Below, piece by piece: positions 26,307-34,378 of a stretch of 64,000 nucleotides of DNA. Made by a program: the position numbers and the translations under genes. The first letter of the stretch is position 1; each line of letters begins with the position of its first letter. Location of the stretch: contig NZ_JAJFAX010000009.1 of assembly GCF_019710475.1 (NCBI RefSeq), positions 1 to 64,000 on the forward strand, read 5' to 3'. This stretch comes from Glycomyces sp. TRM65418. Lineage in GTDB: Bacteria; Actinomycetota; Actinomycetes; Mycobacteriales; Micromonosporaceae. Below the pieces are notes generated by a model that was not told the DNA's origin, did no database searches, and saw nothing but the letters and a program-made list of their open reading frames with translations.

Positions 26307-26407
26307 AGCGACCGCTTCGGCAGGAGGCGCCGAGCGCTTCGCCCGAGCAGAACCGAGATGCCGGCGGGCGCACGCCGCGCATCATCGCAACGGCTCATCG
26401 GCGTCCA

Positions 26408-26451
26408 TTCGCAATGGCGGGCTTGCGGCCTCGCGAGGCCGCCATTGCGAA
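26408..26451. terminator. Bidirectional terminator between convergent genes
   Basis: Perfect 13-nt arms TTCGCAATGGCGG (26408-26420) and CCGCCATTGCGAA (26439-26451) enclose a segment that itself contains the palindrome GCGGCCTCGCGAGGCCGC. It lies between the stops at 26306 and 26461. Confidence 0.75.
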
Positions 26452-26460
26452 CGGCCTCGG

Positions 26461-27162
26461 TCAGTCGCGACCGACCGCCGACAGGATCGCGTCGGCGAGT
26501 TCGGCGGGCTTGGTGAACTGGGGCCAGTGGCCCGTCGGCAGATCGATGTACGAGACGTCCTTGATCGCCACGAGTTCCTTCACGAACGGCAGGTTCTGCT
26601 CGACCCACGCCTTGACCATGGCGCTGCTGAACTCGCAGCAGATGACGGTGATCGGCACGTCGAAGCGGCGCTCGTCGCCGAGCTGCTGCTCGTCGAACGC
26701 GACGCCCTTCGGCGTCGGGATCGACCTGGCGCGGAACGACGCTCTGAGGCCGTCGTCGAGATCGACCAGATCCTCGTCCTCGAACACGTTCCAGTCAGGC
26801 AGCGGGATCTCGCCGTCGACGACCGGCAGCTCGTCGTTGATCACGCCGCCCGCGCCCAGCGGCGCGGAGTCCACATAGATCACTCGGGCGATCCGGTCGG
26901 GACGCTTGTCGGCGACCGCGTGCGCGATCGCGCCGCCGCCCGAGTGGCCCACGAGCACCACGGGGGCGTCGATCGCGTCGACGGCGGCGACCACGGCGTC
27001 GATGTGGTCGCGCAGGCCGATGCCGCTGCGGTCGGCCTCGCGAGACTCCATGCCGGGCAGGGTGAGCGGGTGGGCGCGGTGCCCGGCCCGCTCCAGCGCG
27101 GGAGTGATCTCGCTCCACGAGGAGGCGTCGAGCCAGAAGCCGGGGATGAGGATGATGTCCAT
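26461..27162 (-). CDS. Alpha/beta hydrolase (esterase/EstC-like)
   Basis: The 233-residue single-domain hydrolase has the nucleophile elbow VGHSGGG (serine near residue 74), the oxyanion region LIPGFWLDASSW at the N-terminus and the catalytic histidine in LPTGHWPQF near the C-terminus. It resembles short salicylate-esterase-like and RsbQ-type hydrolases. There is no signal peptide, so it acts in the cytoplasm on an unknown ester or similar substrate. It is a single-gene unit. Confidence 0.88.
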   Translation of the reverse strand: MDIILIPGFWLDASSWSEITPALERAGHRAHPLTLPGMESREADRSGIGLRDHIDAVVAAVDAIDAPVVLVGHSGGGAIAHAVADKRPDRIARVIYVDSAPLGAGGVINDELPVVDGEIPLPDWNVFEDEDLVDLDDGLRASFRARSIPTPKGVAFDEQQLGDERRFDVPITVICCEFSSAMVKAWVEQNLPFVKELVAIKDVSYIDLPTGHWPQFTKPAELADAILSAVGRD

Positions 27163-27478
27163 CCACCGACCTTAACGGCCCGCACCGACACTCCCTCTGC
27201 GTTCGGCTTGAGCCGACGATGACGGTGGCCGGGGTTCCGTGCCCGGCCGCGCGGTCGCGACGGTGATCGAGGGGTGGGCGCCGGGCCGCCTGGGAGGACG
27301 TGGGGAGTCGGCCGTCCGTAGGGTCGCGCGGGGCCAGTCCCGTCCTCTTACCGCGCCGTTCTCCGGCACGCGGCTGTGGCGTACATCGCAGGAGCCGCTC
27401 CGGGTGCGGCGATGAGTCGGACCGGCTCGGGGCGTCCTATTTTTGTCGGCACGATGACCACTCATGCAGGAGAACACC
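27163..27478. other. 316-bp intergenic region, no gene seen
   Basis: The stretch lies between the divergent hydrolase and DHFR-like genes. CCTATTTTTG near 27437 is a locally AT-rich patch that could belong to the DHFR-like gene's promoter. I see no palindrome or RNA structure here. Confidence 0.4.
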
Positions 27479-28123
27479 ATGAGCCAGCTTCTCAGGGTCC
27501 AGAACTTCAACGTCTCGCTCGACGGCATCGGCGCCGGTGACGACCAGAGCCTCGAGCGGCCGTTCGGCCACGTCGATCCGGGCGACCTGTTCGCGTGGGC
27601 CGGCGCGACGGCGAGCTGGCCCAACCGCACCGATCCCGGCGGGAGTCGCGGTCTCGACGATTACTTCACGCGGGACTTCGCCCACAACATCGGCGCGGAG
27701 ATCATGGGCCGCAACAAGTTCGGGCCCCAGCGCGGTCCCTGGAAGGACTACGAATGGAAGGGCTGGTGGGGCGAGGAGCCGCCGTTCCACACGCCGGTGT
27801 TCGTCATGACCCACCATCTGCGTCCTTCGTTCACGCTGTCGGACACCACGTTCCACTTCACCGACGCCGACCCGGCCACCGTCCTGGAGCAAGCGCGCGA
27901 GGCGGCGCAGGGCAAGGACGTCCGGCTCGGCGGCGGGGCCACCGTGATCCGGGAGTTCCTGGACGCCGACCTGGTCGACACCATGCACATCGCGGTCTCG
28001 CCGATCGAACTCGGCTCCGGGGTGCGGCTCTGGGAGTCGCCGAAGGAGCTGACCGACCGGTTCCACCTCGAGATCGTGCCCAGCCCGAGCGGCGTGACGC
28101 ACCACCTCTTCTGGCGGAAGTGA
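27479..28123 (+). CDS. Dihydrofolate reductase-family (RibD-C-like) protein
   Basis: The 214-residue protein matches the RibD C-terminal/DHFR-like family: an N-terminal strand with NFNVSLDGIGAG, EIMGRNKFGP (about 78-87), then PVFVMTHH and VRLGGGATVIREFLDADLVDTMHI (about 145-168). Members bind NADPH and reduce unknown carbonyl or pterin-like substrates; this is not the folate-pathway DHFR. AGGAGA before the second ATG decides the start at 27479. A clear terminator follows. Confidence 0.9.
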   Translation: MSQLLRVQNFNVSLDGIGAGDDQSLERPFGHVDPGDLFAWAGATASWPNRTDPGGSRGLDDYFTRDFAHNIGAEIMGRNKFGPQRGPWKDYEWKGWWGEEPPFHTPVFVMTHHLRPSFTLSDTTFHFTDADPATVLEQAREAAQGKDVRLGGGATVIREFLDADLVDTMHIAVSPIELGSGVRLWESPKELTDRFHLEIVPSPSGVTHHLFWRK

Positions 28124-28140
28124 CCCCGAATCGATCCGAA

Positions 28141-28171
28141 CGGTGGCCTCCTCTGTCGGGGGAGGCCACCG
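28141..28171. terminator. Terminator after the DHFR-like gene
   Basis: Perfect 11-nt arms CGGTGGCCTCC (28141-28151) and GGAGGCCACCG (28161-28171) lie between convergent genes, so it can serve both strands. Confidence 0.75.
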
Positions 28172-28223
28172 CTTCGACGCTCGGCTGCCGCGCGGGCGGA
28201 GCAGGGCCCTTCGGGCCGCAGGA

Positions 28224-29555
28224 TCACGCGTCCTGGGTTCGGAGCGTCATGACCGTGATGTCCGCGTCGGCTCCCACTCGGATCGGGGGGCCGTTCGTGC
28301 CGGCGCCGTTCGTGACGTACACCGGGGTCCCCTCGTGCATTTCGAGGCCGGACAGTTGGCCGCTGCGCAGTTCCGAGAGGTAGTGGACGGGCCACATCTG
28401 GCCGCCGTGGGTGTGGCCCGACAGCTGGAGGTCGATGCCGTACCCGAGGGCCCGGCCGATCATGCTCGGCTGGTGCGCCATGAGGATCACCGGCCGGTCG
28501 GGGTCACGGTCGCCGAGGGCCGCTTCGAGGTCGGGGCCGGTCTCGTCCTCGATGCCCCGCTGTTCCACGATGAGGTCGTTGACGCCCGCGAGGTCGAAGC
28601 CGGGAAGCTCGACCCGTGTGTTCGGCAGGCCGGTCATGCCGAGTTCGGCCACGCGGTCGTACCACTCGTCGGCGCCCACGTAGTGCTCGGCGTTCCCGGC
28701 CACGAAGAAGGCCCCGTCGCGGGCGCGGAGGTTCGCGAGCGGGTCGGTCGCGTCGCGGATCTGGTCGGCCTCGTTGCTCGCGAGGTCGCCGACGAACGCG
28801 ATGAGGTCGGCCTGCGCGCGGTTGATCTGCTCGACCACGCGCTCGCAGTAGCCGCGACCGCGGATCGCCGAGAAGTGGGTGTCGCCGACGATCGCGATCC
28901 GGTAGCCGTCGAACCGCCGAGGCAGTCGCGCGAGCGGCACGGTCACGGACTTGAGCGGCGGCGTCCGGTAGCCCTCGTACAGGCCGTGGCCGACCGTGGC
29001 CAGCGCGAGCGCCGCCGCGCCGACGCCGATCGCGCGCGAGACCACGAGGCGTCGTGTATGCCCGGTGGCATGTGACGGGTGACCGTCGTCGATGCCGGTG
29101 TCGGCGGTCGACGGGTCGGCACCGCCGGTTCGTGGGCTCGGAGCGTCCGAGTCGGTCTCGCCGGGGTCGGTCGCGTGCTCAGGGAGGTCGTCCGGGTCGG
29201 TCGCCGCAGGATCGGGAGCTTCGGCTGTCTGCTCGGTCCGTTTGCGGCGCAACAGGTACCAACGGATCGGTTCGGCCGCCACCAGGAGTCCGAACAGGTA
29301 CATGAAGACGCCGAACCAGATCCATCCCGGCCACCCGACGAACTGCTGGAACCGCATCGGGGCGTCCGAAGGGGCGTAGGTCCTCGCCAGCAGGCCGAAG
29401 ACCGCCAGCGCGCCCAGCACCACGGCCCCTATGGGCCGCCACTTCGAGCCGGGTCTCGTGGTGTTCCGGCACAGCCGCCACCACACGTAGCCGTGCAGCG
29501 CGGCGAAGCCGACCGTGACCGCGAGGAGGCGGACGATGAACCAGGCGAACGACAT
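28224..29555 (-). CDS. Membrane-anchored metallophosphoesterase (YkuE-like)
   Basis: The 443-residue protein has about five N-terminal hydrophobic segments (roughly 1-115 and one near 175-195), an Asp/Thr/Pro/Glu-rich linker, and a calcineurin-like phosphoesterase domain. Metal-binding motifs appear in order: VGDTHF, FVGDLASN, GNAEHY, MAHQPSM and LSGHTHGGQM. It resembles membrane-bound YkuE-type phosphoesterases that act on UDP-sugar lipids or envelope phosphoesters. The ATG lies 2 bp after the stop of the SDR gene upstream (TAAGGATG), so it is the second gene of a tight operon. A true function link with the SDR is not evident. Confidence 0.88.
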   Translation of the reverse strand: MSFAWFIVRLLAVTVGFAALHGYVWWRLCRNTTRPGSKWRPIGAVVLGALAVFGLLARTYAPSDAPMRFQQFVGWPGWIWFGVFMYLFGLLVAAEPIRWYLLRRKRTEQTAEAPDPAATDPDDLPEHATDPGETDSDAPSPRTGGADPSTADTGIDDGHPSHATGHTRRLVVSRAIGVGAAALALATVGHGLYEGYRTPPLKSVTVPLARLPRRFDGYRIAIVGDTHFSAIRGRGYCERVVEQINRAQADLIAFVGDLASNEADQIRDATDPLANLRARDGAFFVAGNAEHYVGADEWYDRVAELGMTGLPNTRVELPGFDLAGVNDLIVEQRGIEDETGPDLEAALGDRDPDRPVILMAHQPSMIGRALGYGIDLQLSGHTHGGQMWPVHYLSELRSGQLSGLEMHEGTPVYVTNGAGTNGPPIRVGADADITVMTLRTQDA

Positions 29556-29557
29556 CC

Positions 29558-30304
29558 TTAGCGCCCGGCCAACGCGCCGCCGTTGGCCTGGATGATCTGG
29601 GCGGTCACGTGCCCGGCCTCGGGCGAGGCGAGCCATCCGGCGAGGGCCGCGATGTCGTCGGGCGTGCCGGCGCGGTGGTTGTCGGCCTGGCCGACGAGCA
29701 TGGCGCGGCGGTCCTCGGTCATGGCGTTGCCGAAGAACTCGGTGTCCTCGACGTAGCCGGGCGCGATGACGTTCGCGGTGATGCCGCGGGCGCCGAGTTC
29801 GGCGGACAGGTCGATCGCGTACGGGTGCAGGGCGGCCTTGGAGCCGCCGTAGCTGCCGCTGCCGGAGCCGCGGTAGGCGGCGATGGAGCTGAACAGGAGG
29901 ATGCGGCCCTCGTCGTTGAGGATCGGTTTGAGGCCTTCGACGAGGTGGACGGCGGTCATGACGTTGCGCCGCAGGTTCGCGTTCCAGGCCCAGGAGGCGC
30001 GTTCGAGACCGTGGTCGAGGCCGGCGGGGGGCCTGCTCGCGGGGTTGCCGCCGGCGACGGCGGCGATGACGTCGATGCGGCCGGCGTGTTCGGAGGCGTG
30101 CTGGAGGACCTGCAGGGCGCCTTCGACGGTCTCGAGGTCGGCGGCCGCATAGGAGGCGTGCTCGCCGAGTTCCTTCGCGGCGTCGGCGAGGACGTCGTCG
30201 CGGCGGCCGACGAGGACGACGTGGTCGCCGTTCGAGGCGAGTCGCCGTGCCACGGCGAGGCCGATGCCGGTGCCTCCGCCGCTGACCACTGCGGTGCGTG
30301 CCAT
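29558..30304 (-). CDS. Short-chain dehydrogenase/reductase
   Basis: The 248-residue SDR has the NAD(P)-binding GGGTGIGLAVARRLA (about 9-23). The active-site serine lies in SSIAAYRGSG and the tyrosine/lysine pair in SYGGSKAALHPY, which is a YxxxK with glycines. It also has VIAPGYVEDTEF and a C-terminal IIQANGGALAGR typical of FabG-like enzymes. Substrate unknown. GGGAGC lies before the ATG at 30304. It is the first gene of an operon with the metallophosphoesterase. Confidence 0.92.
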   Translation of the reverse strand: MARTAVVSGGGTGIGLAVARRLASNGDHVVLVGRRDDVLADAAKELGEHASYAAADLETVEGALQVLQHASEHAGRIDVIAAVAGGNPASRPPAGLDHGLERASWAWNANLRRNVMTAVHLVEGLKPILNDEGRILLFSSIAAYRGSGSGSYGGSKAALHPYAIDLSAELGARGITANVIAPGYVEDTEFFGNAMTEDRRAMLVGQADNHRAGTPDDIAALAGWLASPEAGHVTAQIIQANGGALAGR

Positions 30305-30452
30305 GTGCTGCTCCCTCTGTCGTGCGGTCCGGTCGTCCACGGTGTCACGGGCGGCATGGCACCGGTTCCGCGCCGATGCTAGCGCGTGGCCGCCCGGGCG
30401 CGGTCGCCCTTTCGTGGGGGCGGTGGTCCGCCGTTCCACCTCTCGGTCAAGG

Positions 30453-30486
30453 GATCAACCGATCGGTTGATCGGACGGATCAACCG
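30453..30486 (+). promoter_or_regulatory. TetR-type palindromic operator, now orphaned
   Basis: GATCAACCGATCGGTTGATC (30453-30472) is a perfect 20-bp palindrome. A third half-site GATCAACCG follows at 30478-30486. The array lies 78 bp upstream of a truncated drug-type ABC ATPase. TetR repressors commonly control such pumps, but no TetR gene is adjacent now. Confidence 0.65.
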
Positions 30487-30563
30487 GCCGCTCAGTCCCG
30501 CGGTCGATGCCGGTGCGCGCCGATCCTGCGAGTGTTGGCCTCACACGGAACAAGGAGGCCGCC

Positions 30564-30683
30564 ATGGCGTTCATCGAGGTCAAAGACCTGGTCAAGCATT
30601 ACGGGAACTTCCGGGCCGTCGACGGCGTCTCGTTCGAGGTCGAGGAAGGCGAGATCTTCGGGATCCTCGGCCCCAACGGCGGT
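30564..30683 (+). pseudogene. 5' remnant of a drug-type ABC transporter ATPase
   Basis: A good ribosome binding site (AAGGAGG) and ATG lead into 40 residues that match the start of DrrA-like ABC ATPases ([18 protein letters not shown], then [18 protein letters not shown]). Homology ends inside the Walker A motif: GPNG is followed by GVV rather than AGKTT. The open frame continues antisense into the neighbouring kinase gene without homology. The rest of the ATPase and any permease are gone. The remnant keeps its operator and start site, which suggests a recent deletion. Confidence 0.75.
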
Positions 30684-30701
30684 GTGGTCGCCGCGTCCGG
30701 G

Positions 30702-31661
30702 CTAGGCGCGGCGCGCGCCGGGCGGGAGCAGGCGCATCCAGTACGCGTCGCGGCCGGTGTCGAGCGGAAGCGGGTCGTCGCGGAAGCCGTGGAGGCGGTT
30801 GAGCATGAGTTCCATCGCGGGGGTGTGCGCAGCCTGCCGGTAGAACTCCACGGCCCACAGGCCGTTGACGATGACCAGGCAGCGCAGCCGCTCGCTGAGG
30901 TTCGGCTCGGCGGACAGGCGGTCGAGGTCGTATTCGGCCTGGATGCGGGCGATGGGCATGACCGGCGCCCACAGCAGGTTTCGGGCCGCCTCCCACAGCG
31001 GATCGCCGATGACGGCGGCCTCCCAGTCAAAGACGCCGACCACGGCGCCGTCGGCGACCGTGAAGTTGCCGGCGTTGAGGTCGCCGTGGACGAGCCGGCG
31101 GACTTCCGGCAGTGAGAGCGCGATGTCGTCGGCGATCGAGGCCAGGTCTTCGGTGAGGGCGGTGTCGGCCGGGTCGTCGAGGTCCCAGGGGTCCGGGAGC
31201 AGCGAGCGGAGGTGGGCCGCCCAAGTCGGGTGCGGTCCCTGTTCGGTCTCGGGGTCGAATGAGCCGAAGCCGGTCGATCCGGAGAGGTCGACCTCGGCGA
31301 TGGCGTCGGCGACCGCCCGTACGGCCGGGGCCGTCCGCCGCTGCTCGGCTTCGTCGCAGCCGGTGAGGTGGACGCCGCCGAGGCGTTCGGAGACGCAGCA
31401 GTAGACGCCGGCGCCGAGTCCGCCGACCTCCAGGACTTCAGGGACGGGAACGGCGGTGTCACGGAATCGCCTTGCGGCCCAAGCGTCCTTGTCGAAGCCC
31501 TCGCGGCGCGGCCCGACGCGGACGACCAGGTCGCGGCCGTCGGCACGGAAGGCGAACGCCTGCGACATCTCGCCGCCGGGCAGTCGTTCCCAACGGCTGA
31601 CCGGGCCGAGGCGAGCGCGCATCGCCTCCGCCACTTCCTCGTCCGTGAGTGCGGTCTTCAT
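30702..31661 (-). CDS. APH-family phosphotransferase
   Basis: The 319-residue kinase-fold protein has the catalytic loop [10 protein letters not shown] (192-199 for HGDLNAGN) and the metal-binding Asp212 in GVFDWEAA. The N-lobe includes [22 protein letters not shown]. It resembles macrolide/hygromycin-type phosphotransferases, but the substrate is unknown. Its 3' end abuts the ABC ATPase remnant by 18 bp, so a deletion or rearrangement may have placed it here. It lies 32 bp downstream of the HxlR gene on the same strand and may be co-transcribed with it. Confidence 0.87.
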   Translation of the reverse strand: MKTALTDEEVAEAMRARLGPVSRWERLPGGEMSQAFAFRADGRDLVVRVGPRREGFDKDAWAARRFRDTAVPVPEVLEVGGLGAGVYCCVSERLGGVHLTGCDEAEQRRTAPAVRAVADAIAEVDLSGSTGFGSFDPETEQGPHPTWAAHLRSLLPDPWDLDDPADTALTEDLASIADDIALSLPEVRRLVHGDLNAGNFTVADGAVVGVFDWEAAVIGDPLWEAARNLLWAPVMPIARIQAEYDLDRLSAEPNLSERLRCLVIVNGLWAVEFYRQAAHTPAMELMLNRLHGFRDDPLPLDTGRDAYWMRLLPPGARRA

Positions 31662-31693
31662 CGGCCCGACGCTAGGCGTCGGAGCCGGACCGG

Positions 31694-32089
31694 TCAATCG
31701 GTTTGCCGTTCCGACTCGCAGGCCTCGGTGAAGACCGCGGCGTTGCCGCGGATCCAGTCGAACATGCCGCCGAGATGGTCGGCGGCGCCCTCGCCGAACT
31801 CGGTGAGGCCGTAGGTGACCTGGGGCGGGACGGTGGATTCGACCTTCCGCCACACGAGGCGGTCGGCGACGAGGGTGCGCAGCGTCTGGGAGAGCATCTT
31901 CTCGCTGATGCCCTCGATGCGGTCGCGCACTTCGAAGAACCGCAGCGGCCGCTCGCGCAGGCCGAGCAGGACCCAGATGCCCCAGCGGTTGGTGATGTGG
32001 TCGATGACCTGCCGTGCGGGGCAATTGGTGTGAAAGACCTCACGCCCGTCCGGCGGGGCCCATGCGGTGAGCGGTTTTCCTTCCGGCAT
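31694..32089 (-). CDS. HxlR-family regulator
   Basis: The 131-residue winged-helix protein has the HxlR core (QVIDHITNRWGIWVLLGLRE, RFFEVRDRIEGISEKMLSQT, GLTEFGEGA). A cysteine (TNCPARQVIDHI) sits at the position where redox- or quinone-sensing members carry their reactive thiol. It diverges from an NmrA-type oxidoreductase gene, the usual target of such regulators. A TACCT-AGGTA site lies between them. Confidence 0.92.
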   Translation of the reverse strand: MPEGKPLTAWAPPDGREVFHTNCPARQVIDHITNRWGIWVLLGLRERPLRFFEVRDRIEGISEKMLSQTLRTLVADRLVWRKVESTVPPQVTYGLTEFGEGAADHLGGMFDWIRGNAAVFTEACESERQTD

Positions 32090-32099
32090 GACAGGAGCT

Positions 32100-32145
32100 T
32101 ACCTTCAGGTAGGCCCTTCCCGAAAGTAAGTCCGCTGCCTACCTT
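32100..32145. promoter_or_regulatory. HxlR-NmrA intergenic operator
   Basis: TACCTTCAGGTA (32100-32111) is a 5-bp inverted repeat with a 2-bp spacer. A further TACCTT half-site is at about 32140. The 88-bp divergent region must hold both promoters. Confidence 0.5.
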
Positions 32146-32177
32146 GGGTTCCACACCGCAATCGAGAGGAATCCGAG

Positions 32178-32993
32178 ATGATCGTCGTAACCGGGGCTAC
32201 GGGGAACGTGGGCCGTCCGCTGGTCGAGACACTCGCCGCCGCAGGCAAGCCCGTGACCGCCGTGTCCAGAGGGGAGGCCGTGTTCCCGCCCGGCGTGGCG
32301 CACCGCCGGGCGGACCTGGCCGAACCGAGTTCGCTGAAGCCCGCCTTCGAAGGCGCCGAGGCGCTTTTCCTGCTCATCCGCGATCAGGAGCTCGAGGTGC
32401 GCCCCGTGGTCGACGCCGCCGTGGACGCGGGCATCGGTCGAATCGTGCTGCTCTCATCCGAGCTGGCCGCCACTCGGTCGGACGAATCGCAGCGGGCCTT
32501 CGAGGCCGTCGTGGTCGATTCGGGCCTGGCATGGACGATCCTGCGGCCGGGCGGGTTCGCGTCCAATGCGCTCCTGTGGGCCGAATCGGTGCGCCTGCAC
32601 CGCACGGTCACCGCGCCGTTCGGCGATGTGGGCCTGCCGGTGATCGACCCGCTCGACATCGCCGAGGTCGCCGCGGCGGCGCTCACCGGGGACGACCACG
32701 CCGGGCGCGCGTATTTGCTGAGCGGCCCGGCGCTGGTCACGCCGCGAGAGCAGACCGCGGCGATCGCGGCGGCGATCGGCGAGCCGGTGTCGTTCGTCGA
32801 GCAGAGCCGAGCCGAGGCACGAGAGCAGTTCCTCCAGTTCTGGCCGGCCGAGGTCGTGGACGCTTCGCTTGCGGTGATCGGCACGCCCAACGAGGCCGAG
32901 CAGGAAGTCACCGGCGAGGTCGAGCGCGTGCTCGGGCGGCCCGCGACCCCGTTCAAGGAGTGGGCGAAGCGCAACGCGGACGCGTTCCGCTGA
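32178..32993 (+). CDS. NmrA/NAD(P)H-binding oxidoreductase
   Basis: The 271-residue atypical SDR has the N-terminal GATGNVGRPLVETLAAAG nucleotide-binding motif and the WTILRPGGFASNALLWAESV segment of NmrA-like quinone reductases and regulators. Its tail (GRPATPFKEWAKRNADAFR) closely matches the tail of the protein at 54834-55652, so the two are paralogues. GAGAGGAA precedes the ATG. Control by the divergent HxlR gene suggests a role in electrophile or quinone stress. Confidence 0.9.
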   Translation: MIVVTGATGNVGRPLVETLAAAGKPVTAVSRGEAVFPPGVAHRRADLAEPSSLKPAFEGAEALFLLIRDQELEVRPVVDAAVDAGIGRIVLLSSELAATRSDESQRAFEAVVVDSGLAWTILRPGGFASNALLWAESVRLHRTVTAPFGDVGLPVIDPLDIAEVAAAALTGDDHAGRAYLLSGPALVTPREQTAAIAAAIGEPVSFVEQSRAEAREQFLQFWPAEVVDASLAVIGTPNEAEQEVTGEVERVLGRPATPFKEWAKRNADAFR

Positions 32994-33021
32994 GCAGAGA
33001 GGGGCCGGGCCCGGGTTCCGC

Positions 33022-33091
33022 GGCGCTCGGCGCTCGGCGCTCGGCGCTCGGCGCTCGGCGCTCGGCGCTCGGCGCTCGGCGCTCGGCGCTC
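33022..33091 (+). repeat. Ten perfect tandem copies of a 7-bp unit
   Basis: The heptamer GGCGCTC is repeated ten times without a mismatch. It begins 28 bp after the NmrA stop codon. The unit is not a multiple of three and no gene covers it. Slippage would make the copy number variable between strains. Confidence 0.95.
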
Positions 33092-33460
33092 GAACAACGA
33101 CTACCATCCCTAACCCCCACCCACCCAGGGGAACGGTAGTGGCAATCGTTCCGCGGAGGTACGACAGAAATCGGATGCCCCGGCTCCCTTGTCACCCGAA
33201 CTAGTGGGGCCACGGTCGGCCGTCACCCGAGCCGCCGTGGCCCCGATCCCCAGGTTCGCCGCATACCGCCCGGGGCTCCTGGCGCTCGTGCACGAGACGC
33301 CGATGACGCATTTCCTGTCCCCTTCTCGCATGCGCCCGATGAGGAAGCGCTGCAAGCCGTCGCGGTCGAGCCGATCCCGATCGGCACAGTGTTCGGGCCG
33401 CTCGCGGCGGCCTGCGAGAATCGGGGTCCCGACCCGCCTCGCCCGAGGAGCGCACCCGCC
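33092..33460. other. 369-bp intergenic region, no gene seen
   Basis: This stretch lies between the heptamer repeat and the PH-like membrane protein gene. Minus-strand open frames cross it, but they run antisense through the next gene and look like GC shadows. GAGGAG at its end is the ribosome binding site of the next gene. Confidence 0.4.
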
Positions 33461-34168
33461 ATGACGCCGCCCGCCCACGCCGCCGAGGTCACCGTGTCCG
33501 AACGGGTGCGGCCGCAGGATCTGATTCTCTTCGCGATCACGGCCGTCGCCGTCGTCGCGACGCCGTGGATGCTGATGAGCGCCGGTTCCGAGCCGGTCTT
33601 CTATCGGGACTCCCGGGGCGTCGACACCGAGGCTCCCGCGTGGATGGGCGTGCTGGTCTACCTCGTTCCGCTGCTGGGCTGGTCCGGCATCAAGGCGTTC
33701 TACCTGCTGAAGAGCCCTACCGCGGCCGTCATCGGCCCCGACGGCGTCCGGTTGTTCGACGAGGGCGTCGGCGGACTGTACCTGCGGCACGACGAACCGA
33801 ACGTGAACCTGCCGTGGGACGAGGTCTCCCGGGTGGTGCTGTGGCGACGCCGCCGGAAGTGGCTCGGGTTCATTCCGGTCTGGGAATCGCGGGTGGGCGT
33901 CGAGAAGACCACCGACTGGTACGGGGTCACGCAGCGGGAGCCGAGTGCGAAGCAACGGCAGAGCCGCGAGACGCGACCCGACGGTTCGCCGGTCCGCTTG
34001 GGCGCGATGCTCTACGCGCGGAGCATCCGACTGGGTTCCCACGGCGCGAGGGCGATCGCCACAGCGACGGCCCGGTTCGCCCCAGGTGTGGAGGTCGTCG
34101 ACGAACGGTTCTTCGGCAAGCCGCAAGTCATCGAACCGGAGCCGAAGCGCGGCCGGAAGTCGTATTGA
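33461..34168 (+). CDS. Membrane protein with bacterial PH-like domain
   Basis: The 235-residue protein has two N-terminal transmembrane segments (about 21-40 and 63-84) followed by a domain that resembles bacterial PH-like modules (TAAVIGPDGVRLFD, LPWDEVSRVVLWRRRRK) and a basic C-terminus. The family is not named with confidence. GAGGAG 10 bp before the ATG decides the start. It precedes the ECF sigma operon on the same strand by about 115 bp; a link is possible but not shown. Confidence 0.7.
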   Translation: MTPPAHAAEVTVSERVRPQDLILFAITAVAVVATPWMLMSAGSEPVFYRDSRGVDTEAPAWMGVLVYLVPLLGWSGIKAFYLLKSPTAAVIGPDGVRLFDEGVGGLYLRHDEPNVNLPWDEVSRVVLWRRRRKWLGFIPVWESRVGVEKTTDWYGVTQREPSAKQRQSRETRPDGSPVRLGAMLYARSIRLGSHGARAIATATARFAPGVEVVDERFFGKPQVIEPEPKRGRKSY

Positions 34169-34285
34169 ACCGGCCGCCCGTGCTCGCCTCGATCCGAAGT
34201 CTCAGGCGCGGTGCGAATCCTTTCGGCGGGCTCGGGCCTCTCATACCCGTACCGGTGAGCGCCGGTGCGGAATCCGGAGGTTCTC

Positions 34286-34378
34286 ATGATCGTCGGCATC
34301 GCCATCGCCGTCGGGGTCGCACTCGTCGGCCTGTGCTCGTTCCACCTGGCCCGCAAGTGGAGGCGCGCCCGTGGCTGA
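34286..34378 (+). CDS. 30-residue single-span membrane microprotein
   Basis: A strong ribosome binding site (GGAGG, 34276-34280, 5 bp before ATG) starts a 30-codon frame: a hydrophobic stretch MIVGIAIAVGVALVGLCSF, then a basic tail HLARKWRRARG. Its stop overlaps the GTG of the sigma-factor gene by 8 bp, which implies translational coupling. It resembles single-span leader or regulatory microproteins such as those that modulate membrane partners. No known family is recognised. It may be an inhibitor, a chaperone for the small membrane protein downstream, or simply a coupling leader. Confidence 0.55.
   Translation: MIVGIAIAVGVALVGLCSFHLARKWRRARG

Noticed and set aside
33022-33091. Tandem heptamers considered as a CRISPR array
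   Set aside because: The units are 7 bp, contiguous, without spacers, and no cas genes are near.
33110-34126. Minus-strand frame opposite the PH-like membrane protein
   Set aside because: The plus strand has a good ribosome binding site, two membrane segments and a coherent domain. The minus product lacks recognisable features.
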